The notes: generated by a model not told the origin, from the sequence alone. Counted from the first letter of the stretch, positions 15,440 to 25,298 are shown. The stretch: DNA of 38,930 nt from DATJHM01 sp035493895 (GCA_035493895.1 DATJHM010000065.1:1-38930); one strand, 5' to 3'. Program-made: numbers and translations.

Positions 15440-15922
15440 ATGGTCACGTAGATAAAGAGCATCTCCCATCATTTCCGTAGAGTCGCTGCTTGTCTGCAAT
15501 GTCACGTAGAGAAGGGGAATCGCCCATCAATTCCGTCGTGGCAGCTTTTCTCAGTAGGGACGCCATGGCGAATGGCGTCCGCCCCCACCGGCCATCTCGC
15601 CCTCCTACGTGCTTCTCGAGCGCGTTTTCCTGGCGGGAGAAAAGACACCATGACGCTTGACAGACCAGTGGGACGCCGTCAAAGGTCATGGCACCCGTTT
15701 TCTGTGGCACGCGAACCCGTGGAAAGGGGGGGAGCGCCACGTCTGCGGAGCCAACGGGATCGAGCGAGTTCCCGGACGCCATTCCGCTGCGGCTTCATGG
15801 CGTCCCTACTGGCCTGGGGGCGGTACGAACGGGTGCGATGACGTTTGACCGAGTACAGGCGTATCTACGTGACATTGGAGAGACCCCCTCTACAAGGGAA
15901 TGATGGACGCAGACAGACCGCA
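15440..15922. repeat. Block of palindromic dispersed repeats
   Basis: No gene is visible. GTCACGTAGA occurs at 15443 and 15501 (58 bases apart), and its inverse with four added bases, TCTACGTGACATTG, at 15864-15877. CAGTAGGGACGCCAT (15552-15566) is exactly inverted at 15797-15811. CCATGAC (15648-15654) is inverted at 15685-15691 with flanking GCTTGAC/GTCAAAG similarity. GTCGCTGCTTGTCTGC (15482-15497) is shared with 4307-4322. The nested symmetry suggests a non-autonomous mosaic element between two convergent genes. Confidence 0.8.
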
Positions 15923-16783
15923 TCAGGGGACGGTTACGGTAATGCCTACGCGCTCCAGCAGGTCGCGACACAGTTCGGCGCGGTATTTGACTGGTTTGCG
16001 ATCGGGGGTGTGCGTATCCGAGCCTGCGCTAATCAGGATGTTGTGTTTGCGGGCATAGGCGAGGTACATCGCCTGTTGCTCCGCAGTGTGGAGCGGATAA
16101 TAGACCTCGATGCCATCGATGGGCACATCGTGGCGCAACTGATTGAGCATGGGTTCACTGAAAAGCGTAATATCATTGCGCCCCGGATGAGCCAGGATAC
16201 AGATAGCACCCGCCTGATGTGCGGCCTCGGTCACCTCTAAAATACTATTTGTTTCTTGCCGGAGACCTGCTTCAACCAGGATACGCCAGACGGGCAGATC
16301 CAGCGTGCCGTATCCGTGCTCCTGCAATAAGAGGAACATATCGCGCACCTGCAAAGGCTCACCTCCGCTCAGGTGCAGAACCTCTTCCTGGCGAGGAAAC
16401 TGGTAGCCGCGACGACGCAATGCCGCATAGACGGACTGAATATTCTCACGTTGCCGTTGCAGCACCTGCTCGCATAGAGTCTGCAAACGCTGATGCTCAG
16501 GGCCAAAATTATAACAGAGCAGATTGGTTGGCTTGCCCCGCCACTGCGTCGTCATCTCGACTGCGGGCAACACAGGAAGGCGTCTGCGAGCTGCCAGGAG
16601 CTGTATATCAGCAGTCGCATCCAGACGATCGTGGTCAGTCACAGCAACCAGGGCAAAACGTTCATTCGCCAGATACTCTACCAGCTGCATCGGCTCCCAG
16701 ATACCATCGCTATAGATAGTATGCATCTGTAAATCAATTGCAGCATCTGCCGCCAGGATCAGACCCGAGGTTGACACTTCCAC
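15923..16783 (-). CDS. PHP-domain phosphoesterase
   Basis: The 286-residue protein has the PHP fold of the RNase AM / nucleoside 3',5'-bisphosphate phosphatase (TrpH/YciV) group. Motifs in order are DLQMHTIYSDG (17-27), VTDHDRL, the glutamate in LPAVEMTT, ILAHPGR and SAGSDTH. The first metal ligand of the usual HxH motif is Gln19 instead of His, with His21 retained; this may mark a subfamily or altered metal binding. The family hydrolyses phosphates from nucleotides or short RNA 5' ends in the cytoplasm. Translation starts at a GTG seven bases after AAAGGA. The 360 bases upstream hold no further gene. Confidence 0.85.
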   Translation of the reverse strand: MEVSTSGLILAADAAIDLQMHTIYSDGIWEPMQLVEYLANERFALVAVTDHDRLDATADIQLLAARRRLPVLPAVEMTTQWRGKPTNLLCYNFGPEHQRLQTLCEQVLQRQRENIQSVYAALRRRGYQFPRQEEVLHLSGGEPLQVRDMFLLLQEHGYGTLDLPVWRILVEAGLRQETNSILEVTEAAHQAGAICILAHPGRNDITLFSEPMLNQLRHDVPIDGIEVYYPLHTAEQQAMYLAYARKHNILISAGSDTHTPDRKPVKYRAELCRDLLERVGITVTVP

Positions 16784-17144
16784 TACTTGATCCTTTCTTC
16801 AACACACTTGTACAGACCGCCCGTAAGATCCATACACCATCACTTCCAGCCGTCAATGTTTGCCTTTGTAAACGCAACTCTCTATCTAGCAGTTTTCACA
16901 CATAAAAAGCCATATGTATAGATAGAGACGCACCAGCGATACAAATCAGGCACAGACAAAACTGCGCTGTGCCACCAAACATATCAGGCTCACAAAATCT
17001 GTAATGATGAAATACACATAGTTTGTCTCACCCAGCCACGCCCTGGTGCAAAAACACTTGACCAGTTCGTTTTTCGTGTCTATACTCTCCTTCTGGGGGC
17101 AGTAGGAACAACATCCATTGCCGACCCGCTTGAGAGTACTGAAA

Positions 17145-18206
17145 TTAGATCTGCTTTTTCTGGAAGATATATTCAACAAGATCTTTGAGAACCGCAGCAT
17201 CCCGTATCATCCAATCAGGAAAGGTATACCACTGCCCGGTATCTTTTCGTCCAACAATCACTTCATTATCACTCACACCAACACTGGTAATCTCGCTCCA
17301 GGGTATAAATTCAGCATTGCCATCCAGACTAATGCCCTGCTGATTTACACGCAACACGCCAAAATCGACAGTCGCCCCGGCCCGATACGCAACGATCTTC
17401 GGGATTGTCTCGCGCATTTGCACGCGCTGCGCATACGCCACCAGCCTCCGCACTATCTCGACGTTAGGAACCGCCCCTAGAGGTAGAATAGCCCAGGGCT
17501 GCAAATCGCCATGCGTATACCATTCCAGTTGCTTCTCATTGATCGTAAGTCTGGCAAATTCCGACCAGGATAACTTCCTTCGCCCCTCACGCAGCATAAC
17601 ACCCCGCTCACTGAGCGCTATTTCATCAAAGAGTACCGTCTCACCGCGCGTATAGGCAGCCATGGCCCGTGGCAAGAGATAACGGGTTACCTCCTGCACC
17701 ACCCGCTCGCCCAGAACTTCACTATTGAGGAGATGTGGTCCGATCTCAAAAAGCTGTCCATCGTTACGCCGAATCATGTACAGCGTCTGCCCTGCCCTGT
17801 TCAATGCACGCCGGTTGACCTTCCAGACACGCTCTATTTTGCGCCAGGGGATAGCCTCGATCTTGCGATTCACATACAGCAAACCTTTCTCGCAAATATA
17901 CACCGTCAAACGAGGCAGAAAAAAAGGCGCGAACAGCGTCCAGCAACCCACAAACAACCAGATCAGCCCGATCAATGGAATAATAAATGATTGCCACCAG
18001 GGTAACCAGGAGAAGATACTGCCATAGCTCAGCGCATACGCCCCACCCATCGCCACACCAATAGCGATCGCGATAACCCCACCTCCCAGGCGCAAGTTGC
18101 CCGTACGCGTAGCCATATGCACACGCTGCAAACGGCCCAGACCACACGCAGTGGCAGCACGTTCTACGGCATCCGGGATCTGCCTGGTTGCAGTTATCTC
18201 ACTCAT
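17145..18206 (-). CDS. DUF6585-like membrane protein
   Basis: The 353-residue protein has a soluble N-terminus, two transmembrane helices (about residues 40-62 and 72-96) and a long cytoplasmic part. That part consists of two similar beta-rich segments, each opening with a phrase such as VYICEKGLLYVNRKIEAIPWRKIERVW or VDFGVLRVNQQGISLDGNAEFIPWSEI. The resemblance of the two segments to PH-like modules is my inference. Such proteins are common as uncharacterised genes in Ktedonobacteria. GGAG precedes the ATG by six bases. The spacer of 134 bases to the L,D-transpeptidase stop gives no clear operon link. Confidence 0.65.
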   Translation of the reverse strand: MSEITATRQIPDAVERAATACGLGRLQRVHMATRTGNLRLGGGVIAIAIGVAMGGAYALSYGSIFSWLPWWQSFIIPLIGLIWLFVGCWTLFAPFFLPRLTVYICEKGLLYVNRKIEAIPWRKIERVWKVNRRALNRAGQTLYMIRRNDGQLFEIGPHLLNSEVLGERVVQEVTRYLLPRAMAAYTRGETVLFDEIALSERGVMLREGRRKLSWSEFARLTINEKQLEWYTHGDLQPWAILPLGAVPNVEIVRRLVAYAQRVQMRETIPKIVAYRAGATVDFGVLRVNQQGISLDGNAEFIPWSEITSVGVSDNEVIVGRKDTGQWYTFPDWMIRDAAVLKDLVEYIFQKKQI

Positions 18207-18340
18207 GGATCACTCCACCAGGTTTTTTTAACATACATATATTTCCACATCGCCACGTATAAATTATAGTATACACACCAAGCAACCATTCAGCCCTTCT
18301 GGAAACGCTTCTCTGGCCGATAGTATAAAGTAAGAAAGCA

Positions 18341-20056
18341 TTAATAAATGATGATGGCTGTATTCCAACCGGTGTTGTTATAGATCCAGCCAGCCTCATC
18401 TAATGGCACATTGATACAACCATGGCTACCATTGTAGGAAAACTGCTGGTCGCCGCCTGAATCGACATGTGGGAATTGCGTGCCGGGACCATAATCAACA
18501 CGCCACCAGCTATCATGTACAAAATAACCGCCCTGGTGATACAAAATTGCATAGTGAATGGGCGTTGGCGGATACCAGTAAGGCGACCCTGGCGGCTCAG
18601 AGGAGGTAAAAGTCGTTGGCGAGAGTCGGCCCTGCACGGACCAGACCCCCGGCAAGGATGGCAATTCTGGACGGCCAGTAGTTACCTGTAAACCACGTAT
18701 CAGCTTGCCATTTTGATAGATGCGCATAGCCTGACGTGCAAGCGAAACCACGATCACCTGCCGATCGAGCAAGCCATAGCGCTGCAATAATTGCTGATCG
18801 CTCTTGTGCACCTGATTAAAAGCAGTTTTATCGGCATAGTCACTTTCAAATGCATGGAGGTTGAACAGATCATCATTGGCCATATCGACCACCGCCTGAA
18901 AATCGGCGGGCGTCAATGCTTGCGACAACGCAAAATCCAGATCCGGGCCGATTCCCTGCTGCATATAACCGGCATCGAGCGGATAACTGTTGCCATCATA
19001 GCTATCGTGATAGAGATGCGCCTGCCCCCAGTTCTGCACTTCCTGATGGAACTGATTGACCAGATAGTGCGCCTGAGCCTGGACCGTATCATTCTGCATA
19101 GCGGTAATGTCAGCATCAATCAGCTTGCTGAAGGTGGCATAATCCCGCAGCGTTACCACTTTGCTCACCTGCGCCTGAGCGGCGTTGAAACGCTGCTGAT
19201 AGGCCGTGGTATCGATGCCATATGTTTTGAGAAAGGAGATCTTCTTTGCCAGCTCCTGAAGCTTATTCGCAGTCACAATCGGCATAGCCAGCGTCGAATG
19301 CACAATTGCCTGCTGATACTGATTATTGACAAGCTCCTGCACATGTTGCAAATCGGAGATAGTACTGGCCGATTTGAAGAGTTGCTGAGCACTCTGATCT
19401 TGCGATTGGAGCCAGCCCACATCAATATGCGTGCTCTGCATCTGCGTGATGGTGGTCTGCAACTGCTTCAACTGGTCGGATACCTCCGGGAGCATATTCA
19501 GCGCCTGCCTGATCCCGGCATTCTGGACGCTCACCCGGGCAAAATCAGCAAAAGTGCGAGCATGCAGAAAAGCGTCCTGACTTTGCTGAAATTGCAGAGA
19601 GAAGTTTTGCACTGGCAGCCCCTGAGTGCGTTGTTGTGCCAGCAGATTTTGTAGCGTCTGAAGATCATGCTGAGCCTGGTTCTGCTCCCGTTGCGTGGTC
19701 GTAGCGATGATACTCTGAAGTTGCAGGCGCAGCTGGACATAACGGGCGGCAAGCCCCTGATAGTATTCATCCTCAGATTGGGTACTAAAAAGCGAGAGAG
19801 GAGGTCTGGTTGCTGCAAGCTGCTGCTGTTGCTGGAAAATAGATTGCAGGGATGAAGAGGGAATGCCGCTCTTTCTTGCCTGAAGAACCAGTTGTTCCAG
19901 GCGTGCCTGATTCTGCATGGCCTGCTGTTGAGCCGCATTCGTGCTCCCGCAGGAAGCCAATGCCAGAGAGGCGCTCAGAAGCACCATAACCAGCACGGCA
20001 TATGTCAGTCTCGGGGTGGTTGTGCCCCTGAAAAATTGGGAAGCCATTGAAGCCAT
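18341..20056 (-). CDS. L,D-transpeptidase (YkuD) lipoprotein with coiled-coil stalk
   Basis: The 571-residue protein starts with a lipoprotein signal (hydrophobic stretch ending LALASCGS; lipidated Cys near residue 36). About 370 residues of Gln/Ala/Leu-rich helical sequence follow. The C-terminal 135 residues are a YkuD domain with HxxxxxSHGCINVP-like chemistry: YFVHDSWW and the catalytic Cys547 in GSHGCINV. Such enzymes make or edit L,D-crosslinks in peptidoglycan outside the membrane. An upstream in-frame start at 20128 adds 24 implausible residues; the ATG at 20056 has GAGGAAAGG three bases before it. The stalk may reach from the membrane to the wall. It lies next to ffh but is separated by 105 bases. 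Confidence 0.9.
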   Translation of the reverse strand: MASMASQFFRGTTTPRLTYAVLVMVLLSASLALASCGSTNAAQQQAMQNQARLEQLVLQARKSGIPSSSLQSIFQQQQQLAATRPPLSLFSTQSEDEYYQGLAARYVQLRLQLQSIIATTTQREQNQAQHDLQTLQNLLAQQRTQGLPVQNFSLQFQQSQDAFLHARTFADFARVSVQNAGIRQALNMLPEVSDQLKQLQTTITQMQSTHIDVGWLQSQDQSAQQLFKSASTISDLQHVQELVNNQYQQAIVHSTLAMPIVTANKLQELAKKISFLKTYGIDTTAYQQRFNAAQAQVSKVVTLRDYATFSKLIDADITAMQNDTVQAQAHYLVNQFHQEVQNWGQAHLYHDSYDGNSYPLDAGYMQQGIGPDLDFALSQALTPADFQAVVDMANDDLFNLHAFESDYADKTAFNQVHKSDQQLLQRYGLLDRQVIVVSLARQAMRIYQNGKLIRGLQVTTGRPELPSLPGVWSVQGRLSPTTFTSSEPPGSPYWYPPTPIHYAILYHQGGYFVHDSWWRVDYGPGTQFPHVDSGGDQQFSYNGSHGCINVPLDEAGWIYNNTGWNTAIIIY

Positions 20057-20161
20057 TGACCTTTCCTCACAAATTGGAGTCCTATCTGCATAGAAAAGTT
20101 TAGTGTGATCCTGCACACCACCCCACAAGGCCTGACATATTTTTCATGATGAAAAAACCGG

Positions 20162-21637
20162 CTAGCGTCTGCCACCTTTGGCTTTAGCCTTTTTGCGTTT
20201 CTCTTTGCGTGCCGCTTTGCCAGTCTTCTTGCCACCGGCTGGTCGAGGCAAGCCAGGCATATCGGGCATACCCGGGATACCAGCGCCGCCCCCAAACTGG
20301 CGCGCCATCTGTGCCCACGGACCCTTGCCCGTGCTGATCTGGCGCATCATCGTACGCATTTCACCGAACTGCTTGAGCAACTGATTGAGATCTTCAACCG
20401 TCGTACCGCTACCGCGTGAGATACGTTTGCGGCGGCTCCCATTGATAATATCGGGATTTCTGCGCTCTTCTCGGGTCATAGAGAGAATCATCGCCTCCAC
20501 ATACTTGAGCTGGTCGCCCTCCAGGGCCTCCTCCATCTCCGGCATCGAGGCCAGCTTATTAAAGCCCGGCAGCATCTCCATCACCTGGCGCATTGGTCCC
20601 ATACGCTTCAACTGGCGCATCGCATTCAGGAAATCTTCGAGATCGAACTTGCCCTGCTGCAACTTCGCCTGAGCCTTCAGCGCTTCCTCCTGATCGATCG
20701 TCTCCTGAGCGCGTTCGATCAGAGACATCACGTCGCCCATGCCCAGAATGCGCGAGGCCAGACGATCGGGATAGAACGGCTCCAGAGCATCGGTTTTCTC
20801 ACCGGTACCCATAAACTTGACCGCGACCCCCGTCACAGAGCGGATCGAGAGAGCGGCACCGCCACGAGCATCACCATCCATCTTCGTCAGGATCATGCCC
20901 GTCAGCGAGAGTGCCTGATTAAAGTCATTGGCGACACGCACCGCCTCCTGGCCGGTCATAGCATCTGCAACCAGCAGCACCTCGCGAGGCTGCAAACGGC
21001 TACGAATAGTGGTCACCTCTTGCATCATGCGCTCATCGATATTCAAGCGACCGGCAGTGTCCAGAATAATCACCGAGCAAGCCTGCTCACGTGCATAATC
21101 GAGTGAATTGACACAGATATCGACGGGATCAGCGCCCATTGGCTCGGAATAGACCGGGATAGTGAGTTGCTTGCCCAGCGTCTTCAACTGATTGACAGCC
21201 GCAGGACGATACATATCCGCGGCCACCAGCATGGGGCGCTGGCCTTGTTTGCGCAAATAGTTCGCCAGCTTCGCAGCACTGGTCGTTTTACCCGAGCCCT
21301 GAAGGCCAACCAGCATAATAATCTGTGGCGGGGGACCACCCAGATCGAGCTTATTCTGACCATCGGCACCACCCAGCACCTCAATAAGCTCCTCATTCAC
21401 AATCGACAAAACCTGCTGAGCTGGAGAGAGACTGCCCATGACATCGGCACCAATGGCCTTCTGTTTGACACGCTCGACAAACTGACGCGCGACCCGCAGA
21501 TTCACGTCGGCCTCAATCAATGCAATGCGCACCTCACGAAGCGCCGCATTGACATCTTCCTCAGTCAGTTTCCCCTGCCCACTCAGATTATTGAATATAC
21601 CATCCAGACGTTTGGATAAACTTTCAAACATCGCCAT
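20162..21637 (-). CDS. ffh: Signal recognition particle protein Ffh
   Basis: The SRP54 GTPase binds 4.5S RNA and targets nascent membrane proteins to FtsY. The N domain (1-90) is followed by the G domain with GLQGSGKT (111-118), DTAGR and TKMDGDARGG. The M domain (about 300-440) has the RNA-binding SRGSG segment. The tail is Gly/Met/Pro-rich and ends in a strongly basic KKTGKAARKEKRKKAKAKG stretch. Its 491 residues are slightly longer than the usual 450 because of that tail. GAGGAAA lies eight bases before the ATG. The SRP RNA gene is not in the window. Confidence 0.97.
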   Translation of the reverse strand: MAMFESLSKRLDGIFNNLSGQGKLTEEDVNAALREVRIALIEADVNLRVARQFVERVKQKAIGADVMGSLSPAQQVLSIVNEELIEVLGGADGQNKLDLGGPPPQIIMLVGLQGSGKTTSAAKLANYLRKQGQRPMLVAADMYRPAAVNQLKTLGKQLTIPVYSEPMGADPVDICVNSLDYAREQACSVIILDTAGRLNIDERMMQEVTTIRSRLQPREVLLVADAMTGQEAVRVANDFNQALSLTGMILTKMDGDARGGAALSIRSVTGVAVKFMGTGEKTDALEPFYPDRLASRILGMGDVMSLIERAQETIDQEEALKAQAKLQQGKFDLEDFLNAMRQLKRMGPMRQVMEMLPGFNKLASMPEMEEALEGDQLKYVEAMILSMTREERRNPDIINGSRRKRISRGSGTTVEDLNQLLKQFGEMRTMMRQISTGKGPWAQMARQFGGGAGIPGMPDMPGLPRPAGGKKTGKAARKEKRKKAKAKGGRR

Positions 21638-21788
21638 ACAATCGTTTTCCTCTCTCCGCCAGTCACGTGACTTGACATGCTACAATGGCTTTTATTATAC
21701 CACGTCTCCTATGATATATCGTGCCTTATCAGCAAATGTCTTAAAGCAGAAACGAACAGAAACAACACAAAGGAGGCCCTGAGGCTAT

Positions 21789-23489
21789 TTACAAGCGCCA
21801 GAGCTTTTTTGCCGTATTTACCATTTGCACCTGACGCTGCTCTATGATCGGAGGCGTCCACTGCTGGTAGCGCAGGACCTGTGTGGTCAGGACAAAGGGT
21901 GAGATACCATTGGCAGTAGAAAAATAATATTGTTTTTTGTACTCAAAATCATAATTTTCGGCACGAATATTTTTCCCACGAGAGAGCAGAAGCAGATTGC
22001 CCAGCTTGTGCACATATTTTTCCCGAACCTCACGCGTCGGGAAAATGCTGGCCCACTCGCTATCAATGGATGGCCGCTGCGGCAAAATATGCTCAACACT
22101 GACCGTCTGGTAATCGTACGTCGCAATGCCCTCAGAAAGGCTGGCATCCAGGCGTAAGAGCACATAACGACAAACATGGTGCATCTGATAGATATTGCCA
22201 TCGAGAGCAAGGATAAACTGGCGGCACTCCCGAGGTGACAGTTGGAGCGGCGAAGTCTCGACGAAGAGATCCTCTTTATGATAAATGGCATCCAGCAGCT
22301 CGCAATAGCGGTCAATGCGCTTATAAGGGGGCACACGACACAGCTCAAAGCTCAGTGCCAGACGCTCTAAATCGGTCAGGAAGCGTAGCACCAGATCTGG
22401 CTGTTGGACGTACTCAAAAAAATAATAGAGAGCAGTCGGAACCCAGCGACCACGATCAATTTGATTGAGCCAGCGGAACATCGCATTGATCTCATTGGCA
22501 TACATCCCATGCTGATAGTTTGTCCTGAGAATATAATTATACGCATGAGCATAGCGTACGAGAATATTATCAATAAACTCCTGCGCACTGATCGACTGCG
22601 GTTGGCCTGGATAGACATAATGGCGAAACTCTTCGATCATCCCCTTGAGCATACGCTGGCGTGCAAATATCGTGCGCAAATCTTCAAACAGATCCTCGAG
22701 GGCCTGGCTACCCAGCAATGCTTCAATCTCCTCCCATTTGGCAGTATATTCTTCCTGCAATTGCAGAGGGACCGCATTGATAATCTCAGCCTTTAAAATA
22801 TCGGGATAGGAGAGATCGAGACCGCGGCTATTGAGGATTGAGAAGATACGATAGACCGAATCGAGATCCGAGGAATCGACGGCAACCACGACCAGAAAAC
22901 AGCGGTTGATAATAAATTGGGTCAGCGTCATTAATTGATCGGGCGTCATCTTCTGCAATTCGCGAATGAAGCCCAGGGTATTATCGCGAATATGGGTTTG
23001 ACTTTCTGAGAGTTGGGCTTCTGACAGATCCTTGAGCCGCTCTATGCCGCCTTCATCCTGAATATACGTATGGAAAAACTCCCTGTCCAGTTTACGCAGG
23101 CTCAGGCGATGGCGTGCGGGAGTACCAATAAACTTATTTGCTTTTTCGCTAAGAAAAGAAGTCAGACTATCAGCATCTTCGGCCTGACTCAGACTGCGCA
23201 ACACCGCGAGCAGCATCGTGAGCGTGCTCAGACGCTGCTGTCCATCCACCACCTGAGCCTCGGGATTATCCCCTTTAATCAATACAATACTTCCCAGGAA
23301 ATAGGGGTCCAGATCGTCAATGGGGACCGAAAACCCTTTCATGGCACGAAGCAGGTCCTGCAACAGTTCTTCGGATTCTTCGGCCGTCCAGGAATAGGCC
23401 CGCTGATACAGAGGGATAGTAAAAACAAAATCGTCACTAAAAATCTTTCTGATGGGATATTCAGCCCCGCGAATAGTCATTTTATTCAT
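21789..23489 (-). CDS. GmrSD-like DUF262/DUF1524 protein
   Basis: This 566-residue protein joins a DUF262 ParB-like NTPase domain (IPLYQRAYSWT, DGQQRLSTLTML, IFSILNSRGLDLSYPDILKA) to a C-terminal DUF1524 HNH-type nuclease (VSVEHILPQ with the catalytic His, KLGNLLLLS with Asn). Single-chain GmrSD enzymes are type IV restriction systems that cleave modified phage DNA; some homologues have other defence roles. No partner genes accompany it. A GTG at 23519 is also possible, but GGAAGG lies too close to it; I take the ATG at 23489, which leaves AAAGGA 12 bases upstream. A very good promoter lies at 23650-23678. Confidence 0.88.
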   Translation of the reverse strand: MNKMTIRGAEYPIRKIFSDDFVFTIPLYQRAYSWTAEESEELLQDLLRAMKGFSVPIDDLDPYFLGSIVLIKGDNPEAQVVDGQQRLSTLTMLLAVLRSLSQAEDADSLTSFLSEKANKFIGTPARHRLSLRKLDREFFHTYIQDEGGIERLKDLSEAQLSESQTHIRDNTLGFIRELQKMTPDQLMTLTQFIINRCFLVVVAVDSSDLDSVYRIFSILNSRGLDLSYPDILKAEIINAVPLQLQEEYTAKWEEIEALLGSQALEDLFEDLRTIFARQRMLKGMIEEFRHYVYPGQPQSISAQEFIDNILVRYAHAYNYILRTNYQHGMYANEINAMFRWLNQIDRGRWVPTALYYFFEYVQQPDLVLRFLTDLERLALSFELCRVPPYKRIDRYCELLDAIYHKEDLFVETSPLQLSPRECRQFILALDGNIYQMHHVCRYVLLRLDASLSEGIATYDYQTVSVEHILPQRPSIDSEWASIFPTREVREKYVHKLGNLLLLSRGKNIRAENYDFEYKKQYYFSTANGISPFVLTTQVLRYQQWTPPIIEQRQVQMVNTAKKLWRL

Positions 23490-23649
23490 AAGAAAGAAAA
23501 ATCCTTTCTGGATACCCACCCCTTCCCAGGGATGGCAGGAAAGAAAGGCCTCAAAAGGGAGAGTTTTTGTGGGGAACGCTCAAACTCCACCGCTTGCACG
23601 GATACAATGGCCGCGAAAACGGTAGCTGTATTGCGCGCTCTCGCCGGAC

Positions 23650-23678
23650 ATTATAGGAAAAAGGCGTAAGCCCGTCAA
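23650..23678 (-). promoter_or_regulatory. Consensus promoter of the DUF262 gene
   Basis: On the minus strand TTGACG (23678-23673) and TATAAT (23655-23650) are separated by exactly 17 bases. Transcription would start near 23643, leaving a leader of about 155 bases. Confidence 0.75.
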
Positions 23679-23862
23679 TAAAGACAGCGAAAAACATAGA
23701 AATTCCTCATATGTGTGCCAACAACAAACAACATATACAGCACATCTTCCATTGTGATAAAATACGTTGCATTGAAAAGGGAAACGGCGATAGTCGCTTC
23801 TGTTGTGTATTTATTGCACAGGCAGTTTTTTCCATGTGCAGGCGAGACGAAAGAGAACAGAT

Positions 23863-24594
23863 ATGGTCCCCATACGACAGACACACAAGCGCAGCCAGGA
23901 AGAGATCTTCACGAACTATACCTGGTGGGAGCGGAGTTGTCTCTTATTGCACATCACAAAAGAGCGCTGCGATTATATCGAGTCCTGTGTAGACCGGATC
24001 TTTGGGCGCGGAGCGCTGCAACAGCAAGAAGTGCTCGAAGTGGGCAGTGGAGGAGGCTTAATCTGCGAAGAGTTGACGAGACGGGGCGCGGTGGCCATTG
24101 GACTTGATCCTTCGCAGGGAGCGATACAAACGGCGCGGAGCCATGCACGTCAAAGTGGTCTGGCGCATCATGTTTCTTTTGAGCAAGGATATGCTGAAGC
24201 CTTGCCCTTCGCAACAGGCAGTTTCTCAGTTATTGTCTGCCTGGACGTTCTTGAGCACGTCAACGATCTCTCCGCAACGCTCAATGAGATCAGCCGCGTA
24301 CTCGCTCCCGGCGGGCTATTTATCTTTGATACGATTAACCGCACATGGCTTGCGCGCCTGATCCTGATCTGGATCGGAGAGCGCTTCTTCCAGAAATACG
24401 GTCTGGTCCCCGGTTTGCACGACTACCATCATTTCATCACCCCGCATGAACTCCAAGCGCTGGTCAGTGCCAGAGGTCTTCAGGTACAAGAACTGGTTGG
24501 CTTTACTCCACGCGTCAAAAAAGGTCGGCTCACACTCGGTCCCGGACGGTTTACGAGTGTGTCCTACATTGGGTATGCGACAAAGGGGCGCTAA
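23863..24594 (+). CDS. Class I SAM-dependent methyltransferase, UbiG-like
   Basis: The 243-residue protein has the SAM-binding motif VLEVGSGGGLI, the acidic post-motif GLDPSQGAI, motif II VIVCLDVLEHV and motif III LAPGGLFIFDTINRT. The order and the HDYHHFITPHEL segment fit the UbiG/Coq3 O-methyltransferase group. The organism-specific substrate is unknown; a quinone role is only a family-level guess, and no quinone genes flank it. An upstream GTG at 23803 is in frame but yields Cys-rich residues with no counterpart; AAAGAGA precedes the chosen ATG by about six bases. It diverges from the DUF262 gene. Confidence 0.82.
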   Translation: MVPIRQTHKRSQEEIFTNYTWWERSCLLLHITKERCDYIESCVDRIFGRGALQQQEVLEVGSGGGLICEELTRRGAVAIGLDPSQGAIQTARSHARQSGLAHHVSFEQGYAEALPFATGSFSVIVCLDVLEHVNDLSATLNEISRVLAPGGLFIFDTINRTWLARLILIWIGERFFQKYGLVPGLHDYHHFITPHELQALVSARGLQVQELVGFTPRVKKGRLTLGPGRFTSVSYIGYATKGR

Positions 24595-24627
24595 ACGGCG
24601 TAAAGGTTCATCTCCAGAGTGCTTGCA

Positions 24628-25215
24628 TTACTCCAGCCAGAATTGTTTCTCTTCTTTCGACATCGTACTACGGGCAACAGCATCAGCGAAGCTCTGACGT
24701 TGCGGTCCCTGCTGTTCGCTGCGTGCGGCTTCCTGATTCTGACGTCGATTGAGAGAGATAGTCGGTTGGCTACTCTCAAGCAGGGAACCGAACTGGTCGA
24801 TACTGATCTGGAAAAACTGGGCCAGCCGATCGAGCTGTCGCTGGCTCAAGCTTACCAGTTCAATCGCGCCCGTCTCAAACTTATTCCAGACATCCACACT
24901 CATGCGCAGGCCGCGTGCAGCATCGACCTTACTCAGGCTACGCTGTTTGCGCAGATCTACCAGCGTGGACAATGCCAGTTGTGGGACAAAAGTACGCTCC
25001 AGGGCCCGCTGAAAGGCGCGTTGCGTCAAAGGCAGAGGAGTCACTTCATCGGCCAGATCAGTGCCAACAGTGGCATGATAGCCAGCGATAAAATCAATCA
25101 GAGCCTCCTGTTCAGCCGGGTGATCGCGCAATATGCGCTGTTGGCCCAGTGTATCCCCGGCTTCAGCAGCAGCTAACCAGGCCATTTTCAGGCTCTGTAA
25201 TTCTGGAGTATTCAT
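24628..25215 (-). CDS. XRE-type HTH protein paired with sigma factor
   Basis: The 195-residue protein has a helical N-terminal part (1-75) without a clear family. A helix-turn-helix follows at about 85-145: LVDLRKQRSLSKVDAARGL, then MSVDVWNKFETGAIEL. The C-terminus is Gln/Arg/Ser-rich. It follows the sigma-factor gene on the same strand after 83 bases, an arrangement that suggests it modulates that sigma factor or shares its regulon. The N-terminal part could contact the sigma factor, in the manner of an anti-sigma protein, but this is inference. AAAGG lies ten bases upstream of the ATG. Confidence 0.65.
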   Translation of the reverse strand: MNTPELQSLKMAWLAAAEAGDTLGQQRILRDHPAEQEALIDFIAGYHATVGTDLADEVTPLPLTQRAFQRALERTFVPQLALSTLVDLRKQRSLSKVDAARGLRMSVDVWNKFETGAIELVSLSQRQLDRLAQFFQISIDQFGSLLESSQPTISLNRRQNQEAARSEQQGPQRQSFADAVARSTMSKEEKQFWLE

Positions 25216-25298
25216 GGTACTTACGCCTTTCTCTTCCCCAATGGTCTACGTGCTCTACAGCACCGTCAGTTTTACCTTCTATCTATCTCAACAATGGA

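Noticed and set aside
18791..19654. 287-residue frame antisense to the L,D-transpeptidase
   Set aside because: It arises from the Gln/Ala-rich helical stalk on the other strand; no domain or start signal supports it.
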